A stretch of 64,000 nucleotides of DNA from Chamaecyparis obtusa (Eukaryota > Streptophyta > Pinopsida > Cupressales > Cupressaceae). Each line of letters starts with the position of its first letter. The stretch's first letter is position 1. The notes under the pieces were generated by a model. That model saw nothing but the letters and a program-made list of their open reading frames with translations. It was not told the origin of the DNA and did no database searches. The DNA lies in assembly GCA_027943335.1 (NCBI GenBank), contig BSBK01007845.1:1-64000 (forward strand), given 5' to 3'. Positions 36,840 to 47,825 of this stretch are shown piece by piece. Position numbers and translations under genes: made by a program.

Positions 36840-37280
36840 AGAAGGATCCTTAAGCCTAATCATCAATAAGATAATTGATGCAAAGATCAATTACACGTAT
36901 AATCAAGATAAGAAATATTGGCACTGTATCAAAAAGTGCATGCTCTGTCCTTTGTATATGAGATCCCTTATGGACCATGGAGATTAAGAGGCAAAAAGTC
37001 TCAATCAGCGGTGGAGCTTGAAAGAGGAGCAATCCATGTGCACAAGTATCCTCCAATAGGAAAATAAGAGTTGACTTTATGTCCATATGAGACAAAAAGT
37101 GCTTTTCTCCTTTTTATAAAATAGGAATAATGCTTTATTTGTGCAACTTAGGTCCCAAGATGGATGTCCTTTGTATATCTTTTCTGTCTCATATACAAAG
37201 GACCTTCCATATACAAAAGGATAGTATAAGCTCATAGCTCTTAGACCATGTCCTTTGTATATCTTTTCTGTCTCATATAT
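36840..37280. other. Mosaic filler C2 with a minus-strand LTR piece
   Basis: Holds a minus-strand LTR segment (36,972-37,152) between fillers. At 37,160-37,275 the phrase TCCTTTGTATATCTTTT+CTGTCTCATATA occurs twice with an inverted TATACAAAGGACC between. These words recur in fillers C1 and E. Confidence 0.75.
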
Positions 37281-38839
37281 TTTAGTGTGTCTATTTCTGG
37301 CGCCCAAGGTGAAATGGTCTCTCTTTGCTTGGTGTGTTTGGGAGAGATTTTTGAGATAGGGGAGTATGCTCTTCACCCTTGTGGTGAATCAAAAACCTTG
37401 AACCTCAAGAGTTGATCCATTCTTTGTTTAGTTTAGGATCCTTTAGCGGACCTGCTCTTGAGCAATCAAGAGGAATGACTCAAGTGGGGACAACCTTGTC
37501 ATCATTTTCCTTGGTGGCAAGTGATTCCAACTCACTATAATCTCAAGGCTATCAAGGACACCAAAAACCTTGGTAGACATAACACTTATCTTCATTTGAT
37601 GTGAGTAGCTCATGCGATTGCGACCATGGGGAAAACATTGAACAAGAATGCTTAAGGTACTCTTGAGGCCGCGAGGTCCTAGTCCTTTATGAGGAGCAAG
37701 AGGGGTTTTGTGAACGGAAATCCTTATTAAGAACCATTAGATAGAAGCCACCTTATTTAGCCGCTTATCTTCTTAGTGCAAGGATTGATCCAAGTGGTTT
37801 ACCCGGATCACCTTAAGATACTCACCATATGTGTCCCTTTGGTTGTCATTTGACACTTCCACGACAAAGCCAATATCTCTTGTGGGTAGCCACTTGGTGT
37901 GAGGCAAGGGGGCATCAAGTTGTGGGCTAAGTTGGTAAGTATTGAGCCTTGACCTTTTTAAGATAGATTTGCTTGAATTATCTTCGGTTGTGCGATGCTA
38001 GTGTAAACGTTCTCAACATACAAACAATCAGTAGCATTCATAGGGTGCTTTTTCAATTTTGATATCATAAGTGTTTGTCTTGGCAAGGTTGCTTTTGCCC
38101 TTGTTTCAAGTGTTTGAAGACATGTTTGATCCTCTACTGTTTGCAAACTTGTTCAAATGCTGTTAAATTTGTGATTGACATCAGACATTTTCACCCTAAC
38201 ATTCAGAAAATCCAAAATCAGACCTTAAAACTCAAAATTTTGCACAAATTGGTCAAGATCAACATCAGTATCACATTAGCCAAAGAGAAATATCGCATTA
38301 GAAGGTTGTTCTTGGTGAGAAAGTTTATCTCTAGAATTGTGAGCTACATTCTTGGGAAATTCTTGTACTCTTATTGTCCAAATAATTTTCATTTAATCTC
38401 AATTTCAATTATATTTTGGTCTAGCCCAACCTCCTGGTTCAAAAGTGCAAGGGTAGTCACCCTTTGATTTGAAGCACCTCTTTGACAGTGTTGGTAAAGC
38501 CCCTTCTTCTATCTTTTCATTTCTCTTTGGACAATAGAGAACTTTGATTATCCTAGTTTGGTGTTGACATTTTGTGAGGTCATCCTATTACCAAGGGTCT
38601 TCTATTTTCAGTCTTCCTTGGTCAATCCAGATCTTAGATCCTAGGTGTTGTCATGTTGCTCAACATCTCAATGAACATTATGGTATCAATTGCACAAGAT
38701 GGCTCTTAGTCTTCTTCTTTCTTCTCCATTTCCCATGTTCTTCTAAAGTCTTCTATTCCCTTGGGAAATTCTTCTTCTTCTTCTTGATTCTTTTTCTTCT
38801 ACTATCTAGTTTGCATTCCTCTATTTTTCTATCATTCCT
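37281..38839 (+). other. Leader of copy D, with internal deletion
   Basis: Opens with the last LTR bases (TTTTAGTGTGTCTA) and the primer site TGGCGCCCA at 37,298. It then jumps to sequence equal to about 32,400 in copy B. About 0.87 kb, including the 21-bp minisatellite, is missing. The remainder matches copy B closely. Confidence 0.8.
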
Positions 38840-41383
38840 ATGCTTGATTTCTCCTCTTTTGGAACCATGAATCTTAAATATCTAGCTTTGGAACCTTTAT
38901 TAAGAATAGATGATCTTGAGCTCATTGACATATTTGAAAAGTGTTGTTCCTCCAAAATTCTCATGAGTGATGAATTTATAGCAAAAATAAAAGAAAAGAT
39001 GATTAAATCAGATGCCTTTGCTAGAATCATAAACATGATCATATCACGATCTTCTTCTTCTAAACATTCTTCATCATCTAAATCTTCTCATTCTTCTTCA
39101 CCTTCCAAGTCTTATCATGACTCTTCCAAACATCATTTTCATTCTTCATCTTCTAAATCTTATCATGATTCTTCTAAACACTATTCACATTCTTCATCTT
39201 CCAAATCTTATCATGACTCTTCTAAACATTATTCGAATTCCTCATTATCCAAGTCTTCTTCTTCCACTAAATCTTCAATTTACTCTCCTTCACGATATCA
39301 TTCTTCTTCTACTTCTCCTAAGAGTCTTACTTCTCTTCAGAAGACATACCATAAAGAGCAACATGATAGTCCTTGTGATGTCTCTTCCACAAAGAGTGAC
39401 ACACCTACCTTTGATGACTATGATGACTATGATGATGGACAATGTAGTAATACTTATGGCACCTCTATTCCTAAGAGTCCTCCTCGTCGTGTGCTTAGGC
39501 TTACTAAAGGGTCATCCTATTGGATAGATTGTGATGGTGATCCATATGATTCTGATTTTGAGAGAAATTATGATATTTGTTGTGAACAATATGATACATC
39601 TACTTCTATTGAGGAAGAGAAAGCTTTCCGTGCTGATTATAAACGAAGATACTATGAGCATGTCTTGTCTAAAAACTTTCATGCTGAAAATAAAGATTAC
39701 ACTCTCTAGCAAGATCATGTTAATGTTGAACCTTTGTCTTGTGATGGTCCCCTTCCATCCTCTACTTCCTCCAATATCCACACATCTCCTAAAGCTGCTA
39801 AGTCTTCCAAATCTTTCACAAAGCCTTCAAGGAGCCTCAAGAGCACAAATCCTTCATCCAACAAAGATCCTAATGCTTTCCATGCAGTTCCCTATAATTA
39901 TTCTCAAGGGCCACCTCTTAAAGATACTCAAGCTAACCTTCACTTGACTGCAAATACTTTCAATCATGCTAAACCTAAGGAGCCTAAGCCTTTAAATGCT
40001 ATAATGCCTATTTCAGCTAGTCTTTCAGCATCTCCTCCAAAGTCTTCAATACAATTCCAACATGCTTCCTTGTCCTTAGAAGTGGCTCCACGTCAAGAGG
40101 ACTCTAAAAATGATAAAGAAAAGAACATACAGAAAGATCAAGATCAGAAACCCTCCATATCATCCAATTCTCTTTATGATGTATCTTCTCCATTGCATGG
40201 TTCTTTTGATCCTCTACGCTCTTCCGCATTCATTCCACCATATCCTAAGCAAGATCAAGCTACTACTTACACTATTGAGCTTATTGATAATCAAAATAAC
40301 CTTACCACACTTGCGCTTTCCAAAGATGATGTTTCCATTAATGTTATTAAAAATGGTGTTGTTACTTCTGATGTTAAGCCTATTGAAAATCAAGAAAAAA
40401 ATGATGCACTTATGCTATCCAAAGCAACTTGTCAAGATCAAAGTCTTCCATCTTCTTGTTCTACCACTCCATGTTCACTTCCGCTTTCTACTCTTCCTAA
40501 ATCTTTGCAAGCTACGAATGATCCTATCAAAGAAACTGCTCCTATTCAAGATGTGCATGATCCTGTTGAAAATTCTAATGCTCACTCTAAAGATGTTGAT
40601 ATCCTTGGTTGTGATATAGATGCTGATGAACTTATTGATTATCCTTTTGCATCTTCCACATCCATCCTTGGACCTCCTCCACCAATACTAAGGGCTTCAC
40701 GTCTTCCTTCCATATTGGGCCCTTATGTCCCTTCACTTTCCCCTCCTAACTCTCCTAATTCATCATCCATCTTGGGTCCTTACGTCCCTCCATCTCCTAT
40801 CTTTCCTCAAAATCAACATAGATGCATACCCTTGAATCATTTTCATCCATCCACCCATCTATACCAGTCATATTTTCCTTCTTCTTCCACAAGTCCCAAG
40901 TCTTTTGGAAGTAACTTGAATGTTCAATACAAGAAAAAGAAGCAATACAAGAATCCATCAAAAAAAGAAGATCACCATGTCTCCTCTAATCAACATGGAA
41001 GCATAAAGTCAAAAGAGATATCTAAGAAGAAAACTACAAGACAAGTATGGGTTCCAAAATTCATCATTCAAGATATTCTCTCTAAATCATCAAAAGGAAA
41101 TAAAAAGCCAATGGCTATATGGATTCCAAGATCTCTCTTAAGAGAGTCTCATGTTGAACAACAAGTGAAGTTGACATTCAAGCTTCCAAAGGCTTCCACT
41201 TCATCTTTTTCCAAAAACATTCTTCCATTCCATGCACCTGAACCACAACCTCTACTAAACATTTTCCATATTCCTTCTCGTATTCCTCAATTCACATTTG
41301 AGAATTATAACAAGCACACCAATCCTTTTTTCGAAGAGTCACATAGCAATAATGAACCAGAATATGGTTTGCATTTGGACTAG
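38840..41383 (+). pseudogene. Serine-rich ORF, copy D, most complete copy
   Basis: A single frame of 847 codons (ATG 38,840, terminator at 41,381-41,383) interrupted only by TAG at 39,707-39,709, where copy A has AAG. Order: N-terminal block (about residues 10-55) LRIDDLELIDIFEKCC..., Ser/His/Tyr repeats (about 70-140), acidic Asp/Tyr run (about 190), RVLRLTKGSSYW (about 215), Ser/Pro-rich spacer (about 300-600), two SILGPYVP repeats (about 630-660), Lys-rich segment (about 700), TRQVWVPKFIIQDIL (about 740) and a C-terminal part ending NEPEYGLHLD. No known gag, pol or envelope signature is visible. Because each copy is broken at a different place, an intact ancestor is likely. Confidence 0.8.
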
Positions 41384-42405
41384 AATATGGTTTACGTTTC
41401 CTCCATTTTTCCCGTCACCCTTCAAGGTGTGTATTGACGTTGATCTTACTTTTCTTTCCATCTACCTTTTCACATTCATTATCCTTCTACCTTCTATCAT
41501 TTTTTCCTCATTTGTCTATTCCTTCTGCGTCTTCCTTTCCCCTTCAGCATCTTTGAGCATATCATTTTGAATCCTTGGCATATCATGGTTTATCCTTTCA
41601 AGGAGCATTATCTAAAAAGCTTGCCTTCTTCCAAAAAAATTAAAAAAAAAAGAAAACAAAAAAAATTTGAAAAAATTGAAAATGTGCCATGGTGAAAACC
41701 TGGAAACAGGCGCCTTGGTAGCAAAAGTAAAGAGAAATAAATTCGTCCTATGGTGAAAACCACTCCCTTGTGGCACCTTGGATAAGTACCGTGATGAAAA
41801 CTTGGCAATCAGGCATCATGCATAGTTCTTCTACATATTTCATCCATTCCATCTTCTCTCTTTGATCTTGACAATGTTGATCTATACACGAACATTTGGC
41901 TATTTTGTGAGCTATTTTATGATGATCTTGCTTTCATTCCATTCATGTTTAGCATTCATATTCATTTTCCTTCATTCATTCTAGCCTTTCGCTATCCTTT
42001 TCCCCTCTGGTCTTGATCTAATAAATTTAAAAAAAAAAAGAAAAAAGTAAAACACGATGCTATGAAGCCTCTTGACATGTCTACTCCTTTGGACTACATC
42101 CTTCTTTCTTTTGCAATGTGCTTTTGTGACTTATCCTATGCTAGCCTCTCATTGCTTGTCTAAATGTGCTTTGCATGATAATTTTTCCCTAGCTTGGGTA
42201 CTCTTGAGGAGTTTACCTTTGAGGATTTCTTCCCTTCACTCTCCTTCATTCTCATGTCCTCCACTTTATTCACCAGCTTGCTCATCCATCTTGTCCTCCA
42301 CATTGCTAGATATTGAGACTACACGATGTGATCTTGCTCATGAGTTTAACGCCTGTTCTGTCTGGGGGCATCCTTTGTATATCTTTTATGATCCTGAAAA
42401 AATTC
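41384..42405 (+). other. 3' region of copy D
   Basis: Inverted counterpart of about 24,330-25,371. It includes the GTGAAAACC...GAAACAGGCGCC words (about 41,690-41,715) and ends at AAAAAATTCC (about 42,405), short of the purine tract and LTR. Confidence 0.8.
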
Positions 42406-42645
42406 CCAAGGACCACCTAAAGGACCAATGCTAACTTTTCATTCCATTCATTTACAAAGGACAGAGCATGAGAGCTATGAGCTTATACTGTCCTTTTCAC
42501 AGTATGCACATGAGGGACAGAAAAAGCAAAAGTGTTACAGCTATGAATCATAAGTGTTTGTCTTGGCAAGGACTGGAAGTGCAGTCTGGACTTTTCATGC
42601 AATGCTAACTGTATCAAGAGAGCTATGAGGTAATAAGTGCATGCT
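42406..42645. other. Mosaic filler E
   Basis: Short matches in succession: CCTAAAGGACCAATGCTAAC (as at about 23,957), TTTTCATTCCATTCAT (as at about 41,935), ATACAAAGGA-like words, and CATAAGTGTTTGTCTTGGCA (as at about 33,167). It closes with the same string as filler C1 (42,611-42,645 equals about 35,262-35,297), which leads into LTR sequence. Confidence 0.75.
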
Positions 42646-42957
42646 CCATATGAGACAAAAAGTGCTTTTCTCCTTTTTATAAAATAGGAATAATGCTTTA
42701 TTTGTGCAACTTAGGATAAGAGGAAAAGTGGGGCTTTTTATTTAATCAAAAGGGGAGGAAATATTCCTTTTAATTAAATAAAGACTTAGGATAAATGGTT
42801 AGCCCATAGGATAAAAATCTAATATACGATCGAAATTAGGATTTGATCAAGAGATTGATAATGTTGAAAATATTGATTTATTGATAAAATTGATTCAGGG
42901 TTTATAAATTGAATAAATGGGGCCCAAAGTCTAGGCGACCATTTTAGGGTGCATACA
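42646..42957 (-). repeat. Partial LTR at the right end of the composite, 312 bp
   Basis: On the minus strand this is the first 312 bp of the 963-bp LTR (TGTATGCACCC...TATGG), i.e. U3 only. The transcribed R/U5 part and primer site that should follow are replaced by filler E. Its terminus abuts the right GTATG duplication, as expected for a 5' LTR of a minus-strand insertion. Confidence 0.9.
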
Positions 42958-42962
42958 GTATG
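42958..42962. other. Target-site duplication GTATG (right)
   Basis: Identical to 21,494-21,498. The copia reading frame continues after it in register with the codons before the left copy. Confidence 0.95.
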
Positions 42963-43575
42963 TACTAGGCCAAATATTGCACACGCAGTGGGAGTCGTTA
43001 GCCGATATATGAGTCACCTTGGTATTGAGCATTGGAATGCAATCAAATGGATTTTCAAATATTTGAGAGGTACATCCAATAAGTGTTTACACTTCGGGGG
43101 ATCTACTACTACTGTACAAGGCTATGTTGACTTAGATTTGGCAAGAGATATAGATAGCAAGCAGAGTACTACATGCTATGTATTTACTGTTGGTGGGACA
43201 ACAGTGAGTTGGATTTCTCGACTACAAAAGGTGGTTTCTTTATCCACTACAAAGGCAAAATATGTTGCTACTATAGAGGCAGCCAAGGAGATGATATGGA
43301 TTCAATTCTTCATGGAAGAATTGGGACATCCATAGACGAATAATTTTCTGCATATAGATAGCCAAAGTGCCATTCATCTTGCGAAGAATTCTGCTTTGCA
43401 CTCAAAGACAAAACACATATAGTTGTGGTACCATTTCATTTGGTCAGTTTTGGATGATGGGCAGTTAAAGTTGGAAAAGATACATACAAATGACAATCCA
43501 TCAGATATGTTTACAAAGGTAGTAACAAGGGAGAAGTTGAACTCATGTTCAGCTTCAGTTGGTCTTCTAGACTGA
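42963..43575 (+). pseudogene. Copia pol, C-terminal portion (RT end, RNase H)
   Basis: Continues the frame broken at 21,498 in the conserved copia block TRPNIAHAVG, then FKYLRGT and RNase H (YVDLDLARDIDSKQSTT, VVSLSTTKAKYVA). The tail has HIDSQSAIHLAKN and the FTK motif, and a stop at 43,573-43,575. In-frame stops at about 43,333 and 43,420 confirm decay. RNase H would remove template RNA during reverse transcription. Confidence 0.92.
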
Positions 43576-43699
43576 ATAGAATAAAGGAACAATTGAGTCC
43601 AGGGTGGTTCGATCCAGTGGAAGCCTCATATGGTAGTAGTTTTGCTACAGGATCAGTCTCCAAGTGGGAGATTTCTTAGTGTGGATCCTGATCAGTCAC

Positions 43700-43711
43700 C
43701 AAGTGGGAGAT
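43700..43711 (+). other. Polypurine tract of the host copia element
   Basis: CAAGTGGGAGAT immediately before the 3' LTR. An imperfect copy, CCAAGTGGGAGATTT, lies about 45 bp upstream. Confidence 0.8.
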
Positions 43712-44132
43712 TGTTAGCTTGTGGTGATTGATCAGGAAAGTACTGTACACTTTTCTTCCTGCCCTCGCTGGGGTTCAAGGCAAATTTTTTTGGGTCGACA
43801 TATTTTCGACTAATTCTGGGTCGACATGTTGTAACTTATTCTAACCCTAAAGCGACAAAATATTGTATAATATGGCTTAGGATTAGGGTTTTCACAATGT
43901 ATGTTTTAGTAGCTTCTTGTGACGGTATTGAGCTGTAAGGGATTACAGATTGTAATAAGGTTGTAATCACTGGATAATAAAATATTGGACTCGTTGTTGG
44001 TGGACGTAGCCCAGGGATTGGGTGAACCACATTAAATCTTTGTGTCTTGTATTCTCTTCTGTGTGGTTTATTATTTTTTGATATTGGTTATATTTGCATG
44101 TAACTATTATTTTTGCCTTGTTATTCCTAACA
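43712..44132 (+). repeat. 3' LTR of the host copia element, 421 bp
   Basis: TGTTAGCTTGTGG...TTATTCCTAACA, similar throughout to 17,722-18,116. It is about 26 bp longer because GGGTCGACAT-type sequence is duplicated at about 43,790-43,830. Confidence 0.94.
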
Positions 44133-44137
44133 AGAGG

Positions 44138-44940
44138 TAGTTGAGAGAATAATGGAAACATGTTCCTAAAAGCTACAAGTTGTTTGGATTTGATTGAGGA
44201 AGTAAGTTAGAAACATCATTGAAATGCATCTAAAGAAGAATGCAGACTTTTTCTTTTTCAAACAAATATGTAGAAAATTTAGAACATGAAATATCTTATC
44301 CATCATATATATTGTTTTTTCCGAAGCACATAAGGAAAGAGAGGGCTACATTCAACAATATCATGTGAAGGAAAGAGAGAGGTGAAAAACTTAAAAAGTC
44401 ATTCAATAATTATTTTCCCTCTACCAATACAAACCTTTACAGTTGAGGGCATATGTATGCCACATTTCCTTATTGGCATGAATCAATTGAAGATGCTACC
44501 CACTCCGCCAATCTAATTGGCACTCATGTTCGAATCAAAACAAAAACCCTTTAATTCGGCCATTGCCAGTGTAGAACACAATGTATGGATTCTTTGTGCA
44601 TACAATCATTGAACCAGAGACCAAAACAGGGCTTGGCAAAATATGAACTTCTTGAAGATAAGATGTATCAATCCCATTGTTGATAGAACCACTCTTGAAA
44701 CCTTAGAAATGCTACAAGTTGAATGTAAAAAAATATAAATCCAGCACAAGAACTTTTTCAATGATTAAAAAACCAGAGATGAGTGTGTTTGTTACCGATG
44801 AAGAGTGGTGCTTACAGGTGGAGTCGAGGATAGCTGATGCGTAGGCAGTGTCGACATAAAATCCCTTTACTTTCATCTCTACTTTGTTGTGCACAAAATA
44901 TAAAAAAAATGAAATAAAATGAAATCCCTATTTTTTTTAA
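44138..44940. other. Intergenic DNA, nothing recognised
   Basis: No domain-bearing frame or element end apart from the CACTA-like structure that follows. Confidence 0.5.
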
Positions 44941-44944
44941 AAAG

Positions 44945-45126
44945 TTATATTCCCGCACGTTGGTTAGAATTATGACAACCTATCATGGTTGTCGTAATAC
45001 CGACCAACACGGGAATGGATTAAATTTTTTTTTTTTTTTTGCTTCTATAAACCAACCAAGGAAAACCATTTTAATGCTTGGTTAGAAATGTTGGTCGGAA
45101 ATGTGGGTCAAATGCATGCACTAGTG
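44945..45126 (-). mobile_element. CACTA-like transposon end with subterminal repeats
   Basis: On the minus strand the segment opens CACTAGTGCATGC at 45,126. Subterminal words follow: GACCCACATTTC, GACCAACATTTC and AACCAAGC. A 31-bp-arm hairpin at 44,950-45,015 contains TTGGTTAG and GACAACC paired with GGTTGTC. Iterated GGTTGGT/GGTCGG words and a CACTA terminus are typical of plant En/Spm-type ends. The opposite end and the 3-bp duplication were not found, so this is a fragment or a coincidence of motifs. Confidence 0.45.
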
Positions 45127-47825
45127 AGGGATGCATATCCTTAATTGTTTGTAGGCTTCCAGGAGTAAGCCTAATTCTAGGGGAGGTGGATGTAATACAC
45201 CTCCCATAGTATGATTTTTTTAATATATTATGATGTCATTTATATTTATGGATTTACTAACCCCATACCTATATGTGTATGGATTACGTGTATATTTTAC
45301 ATTTTTGTTTGATGTGACTAATGTGGTCGAGGTACATAGTCGTAGTTACTTGCTTGTGAGATCCACATGATTGGTAGATCCTCGCCATTATTTGTTATAT
45401 ATTTATACATGTATGTACATAATAGTTTTTTATGCAGAATTTCAAGTACCAGACATCAAATTCCCTGAATTATCAAGACGAGCGTGCGTTGTCGCAATAT
45501 CTCAATGGTAAGAGAGGGGAGATAACAGACAAGTCCCAATCCTAACCTAAGTCATTTATTGTCCAAAAATAGTGGACAAGTATCTTAGTTATTACCATCT
45601 GAATTTGTCAAGGTGGTGTCATTCATGAACCCTTCATTTGTGTTTGATTTAGTATTTTTGATGTAGTCAGTTTCATTAGGTTTTGCATGCATGTAGGTTT
45701 GATGTGATTTTTGTGTTAAAATAGATATATGATTTAATTAAAGTTAATTATGTGATTGATTACTTATATCTTATAAAATATTGGAATGTTGAAATATAAG
45801 GCTATTTAATTAATGATAATTAATTAAATACCTATGTTTATTAAAATGAATTAATTAGAAAGTCTAGTTATGGAAAGTGAAAATTTAATTAAATACTAAG
45901 TCTAAATTGAAATTTAAACGCATAATTAAAATATAAAATAATATTTATTATTAAATTGAATATTTCAAATATGCTAGGAATTTTAATTTAATTAAAATAT
46001 AAAAATTAATATTTAAATGCAAAAGAAGTTAAAAAGGAGTTAAGTGATTTTAATGTTGAGTCGCATATTAGAAAACACTTTATTAATAAATTAGAACTTT
46101 ACCTTTTAAAATTCAAGTTGAGTGAATTGATAAAAATAAGAAATATTTATTAAATAAATGATTTTTACTCAATTTAAGGTTGAGTTCCTTTTTTTTATTC
46201 TGCACTAGTTTTGGAAAACCCTAGGTTGCTTAGTTTTCCTTTATTAGGAGTATTTTGATCATTATTCTTTACACACACAGGTTTGATAATAATATTTTCA
46301 CAGTTTGTATTTGTCATCATCATCATCTTTTTCATCTAGCATGTTTGTCTACATCTTACATGCTATGATGCAAACTTGTGAAAGTTCAAGTCTTTTCCCT
46401 GGAGTCAACTCCATGTGGATGAAAGACTTTGCATCTCAGCTAAGTTTTATTTCTCTACTTTAGCTCACATTTTCATTATTGAGATACTCACTAAAGTGGG
46501 GGCAAAATGTAATGTCATAAATTACACCTCGTATAATTCTTCGTCACATAATTCCTTTGCTTTGGACAAGAAATGAATTTCTACCTAAGCTTAGACATGT
46601 AACCCTGGTCCTCCTTATTGTCTCTTTTTTTTGGAATCTTGAGCGCACAATCTATTTGGCACATGACACATGTACACTATAAAGACATCTACATGATGCA
46701 CACTCATCCTACTAATTTGTAGATTCATAGGTGGCCTTTGAGACATTACATTCACTATTCTTACCAATACAATGCTTGCTTACACCGCCTACTAATGTCA
46801 AGAATCTAAAAACCATATTTAAACTCAATAGTTTGGCTTCATTTTCCCTTTATTGGACATTTTTGGGACTCTTTTAGTTCTTAGTTACTCTCTTGTTTCT
46901 TAACACGCTCTGTATAAATTTCCTCCATTATTAAATATCTTTATAGGTCATTGATCATCTCATATTGCTCCAACATTCTCCATCACTCGCCATCTTGTTC
47001 TTACCATCATTCTCAAAGCTCTAGCTACTTGGTCTTAAAGAAGAGTGTCTCGCAAATCCATTTTATCCTATTCAATTTTATGCATTATGGTTCTTTAATA
47101 ATCTTCTTCTTACTATCATTTTCATCATTATCATTTATTGGTTTATCATATATCATATCTATAGATATCTTGGCATTTTGTGGAGGTGGAAACACCAAAA
47201 TGTGGGTTTGACTTTGGCAAGCCTCTTAAACAAATAACCCGAACGTTCTTTTTATTGTTATGTGTATAGGTTTGAGGAGTGGATCTAAGAGATGTATCAA
47301 AATATTTCTTTGAAGTGTTTTAAGTGCTCTCTCTTTCTCTCATGTCCTTTTGTGCTTAGAACAATTGCTCTCCAGTTTTTCCTGCACTTCCTATTATTCA
47401 CAACTAGCTCAATTTTACTTTTGTTTACTTGTTTTATTGTCTTGTATCTTTTTGGTAGCTAACAGAGCCTGCTAGTTGGTTTGGACTATTTGCTCTTTCT
47501 TTTCCAATAGATTAAATATTTTTATTACTTACTATCATAAAGTTATGTTCATTTCTATTACTTTGCATTCACAAATTATCTCAATTTTAACTAATTAATT
47601 GATCACCCTAACTCAATAGAGCCCCAATTTAGTGAAGCATGCAAGCACTCATTCCTTCCTTGAAATTTCATCAATCCTTAAGAATGATGAATTCCCTTCT
47701 CCACAATTTTATATATTTTAAAAAAATAATTAATTATGCTAGTTGTAATTTCATAAAAGAAAAACAAGATTATCCCTCACAATATTGTAAAAGTCCTAGT
47801 TTCTTTTAATATATTAAATAAAAAA
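45127..47825. other. AT-rich DNA with possible LTR remnants, no gene
   Basis: GGGAGGTGGATGTAATACAC at 45,182 and AAAGTGGGGGCAAAA before TGTAATGTCATAAATT at 46,508 look like purine tracts before LTR starts. I could not find matching LTR ends or duplications. Open frames are short and unrecognised. Confidence 0.45.

Larger units (their letters stand above)
21499..42957. mobile_element. Composite, self-inverted LTR element (LARD-like), 21,459 bp
   Basis: The outer ends are TGTACACACT... and ...GGTGCATACA, which are LTR termini, flanked by GTATG. Inside are three partial copies of one element. Copy A (21,499-28,980, minus) runs from the 3' LTR through the 3' region and Ser-rich ORF into the leader. 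Copy B (28,980-35,194, plus) runs from the 3' region across a whole LTR into the leader and half the ORF. Copy D (about 37,280-42,405, plus) runs from the last LTR bases and primer site through the ORF to the 3' region. A mosaic (35,195-37,280) and a filler (42,406-42,645) join them to a 312-bp minus-strand LTR piece at the right end. No gag, protease, integrase or RT is visible in the monomer, so it should need enzymes from another element. Confidence 0.88.
17717..44137 (+). mobile_element. Tork/TNT1-like copia element, split by a 21.5-kb insertion
   Basis: A two-LTR Ty1/copia retrotransposon with TSD AGAGG at 17,717-17,721 and 44,133-44,137. Without the nested 21,459-bp composite and its GTATG duplication it would be about 4.95 kb, a normal size. 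Order: 5' LTR, tRNA-Met-type primer site, gag, protease, integrase, RT, RNase H, purine tract, 3' LTR. The two LTRs are clearly similar but differ in length (395 and 421 bp), and the coding region has many stops, so the copy is old and inactive. It was already resident when the composite landed in its RT region. Confidence 0.93.

Noticed and set aside
21499..42957. Composite explained wholly as an assembly error
   Set aside because: The perfect 5-bp duplication and frame continuity support the outer ends, and short-word fillers are not a usual misassembly product. The internal order still needs long-read confirmation.
21499..42957. Simple nesting of several independent insertions
   Set aside because: No internal copy has two LTR ends with its own target duplication. 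Junctions fall in the leader, ORF and 3' region instead.
3889..45126. CACTAGTG at 3,889 and 45,119 as the two ends of one giant CACTA element
   Set aside because: The flanking 3-bp sequences do not match, no inverted subterminal repeats occur at the left site, and 8-bp matches are expected by chance.
46508..47480. Possible LTR starting TGTAATGTCATAAATT
   Set aside because: A purine tract precedes it, but I found no LTR end, duplication or second copy, so no boundaries can be given.
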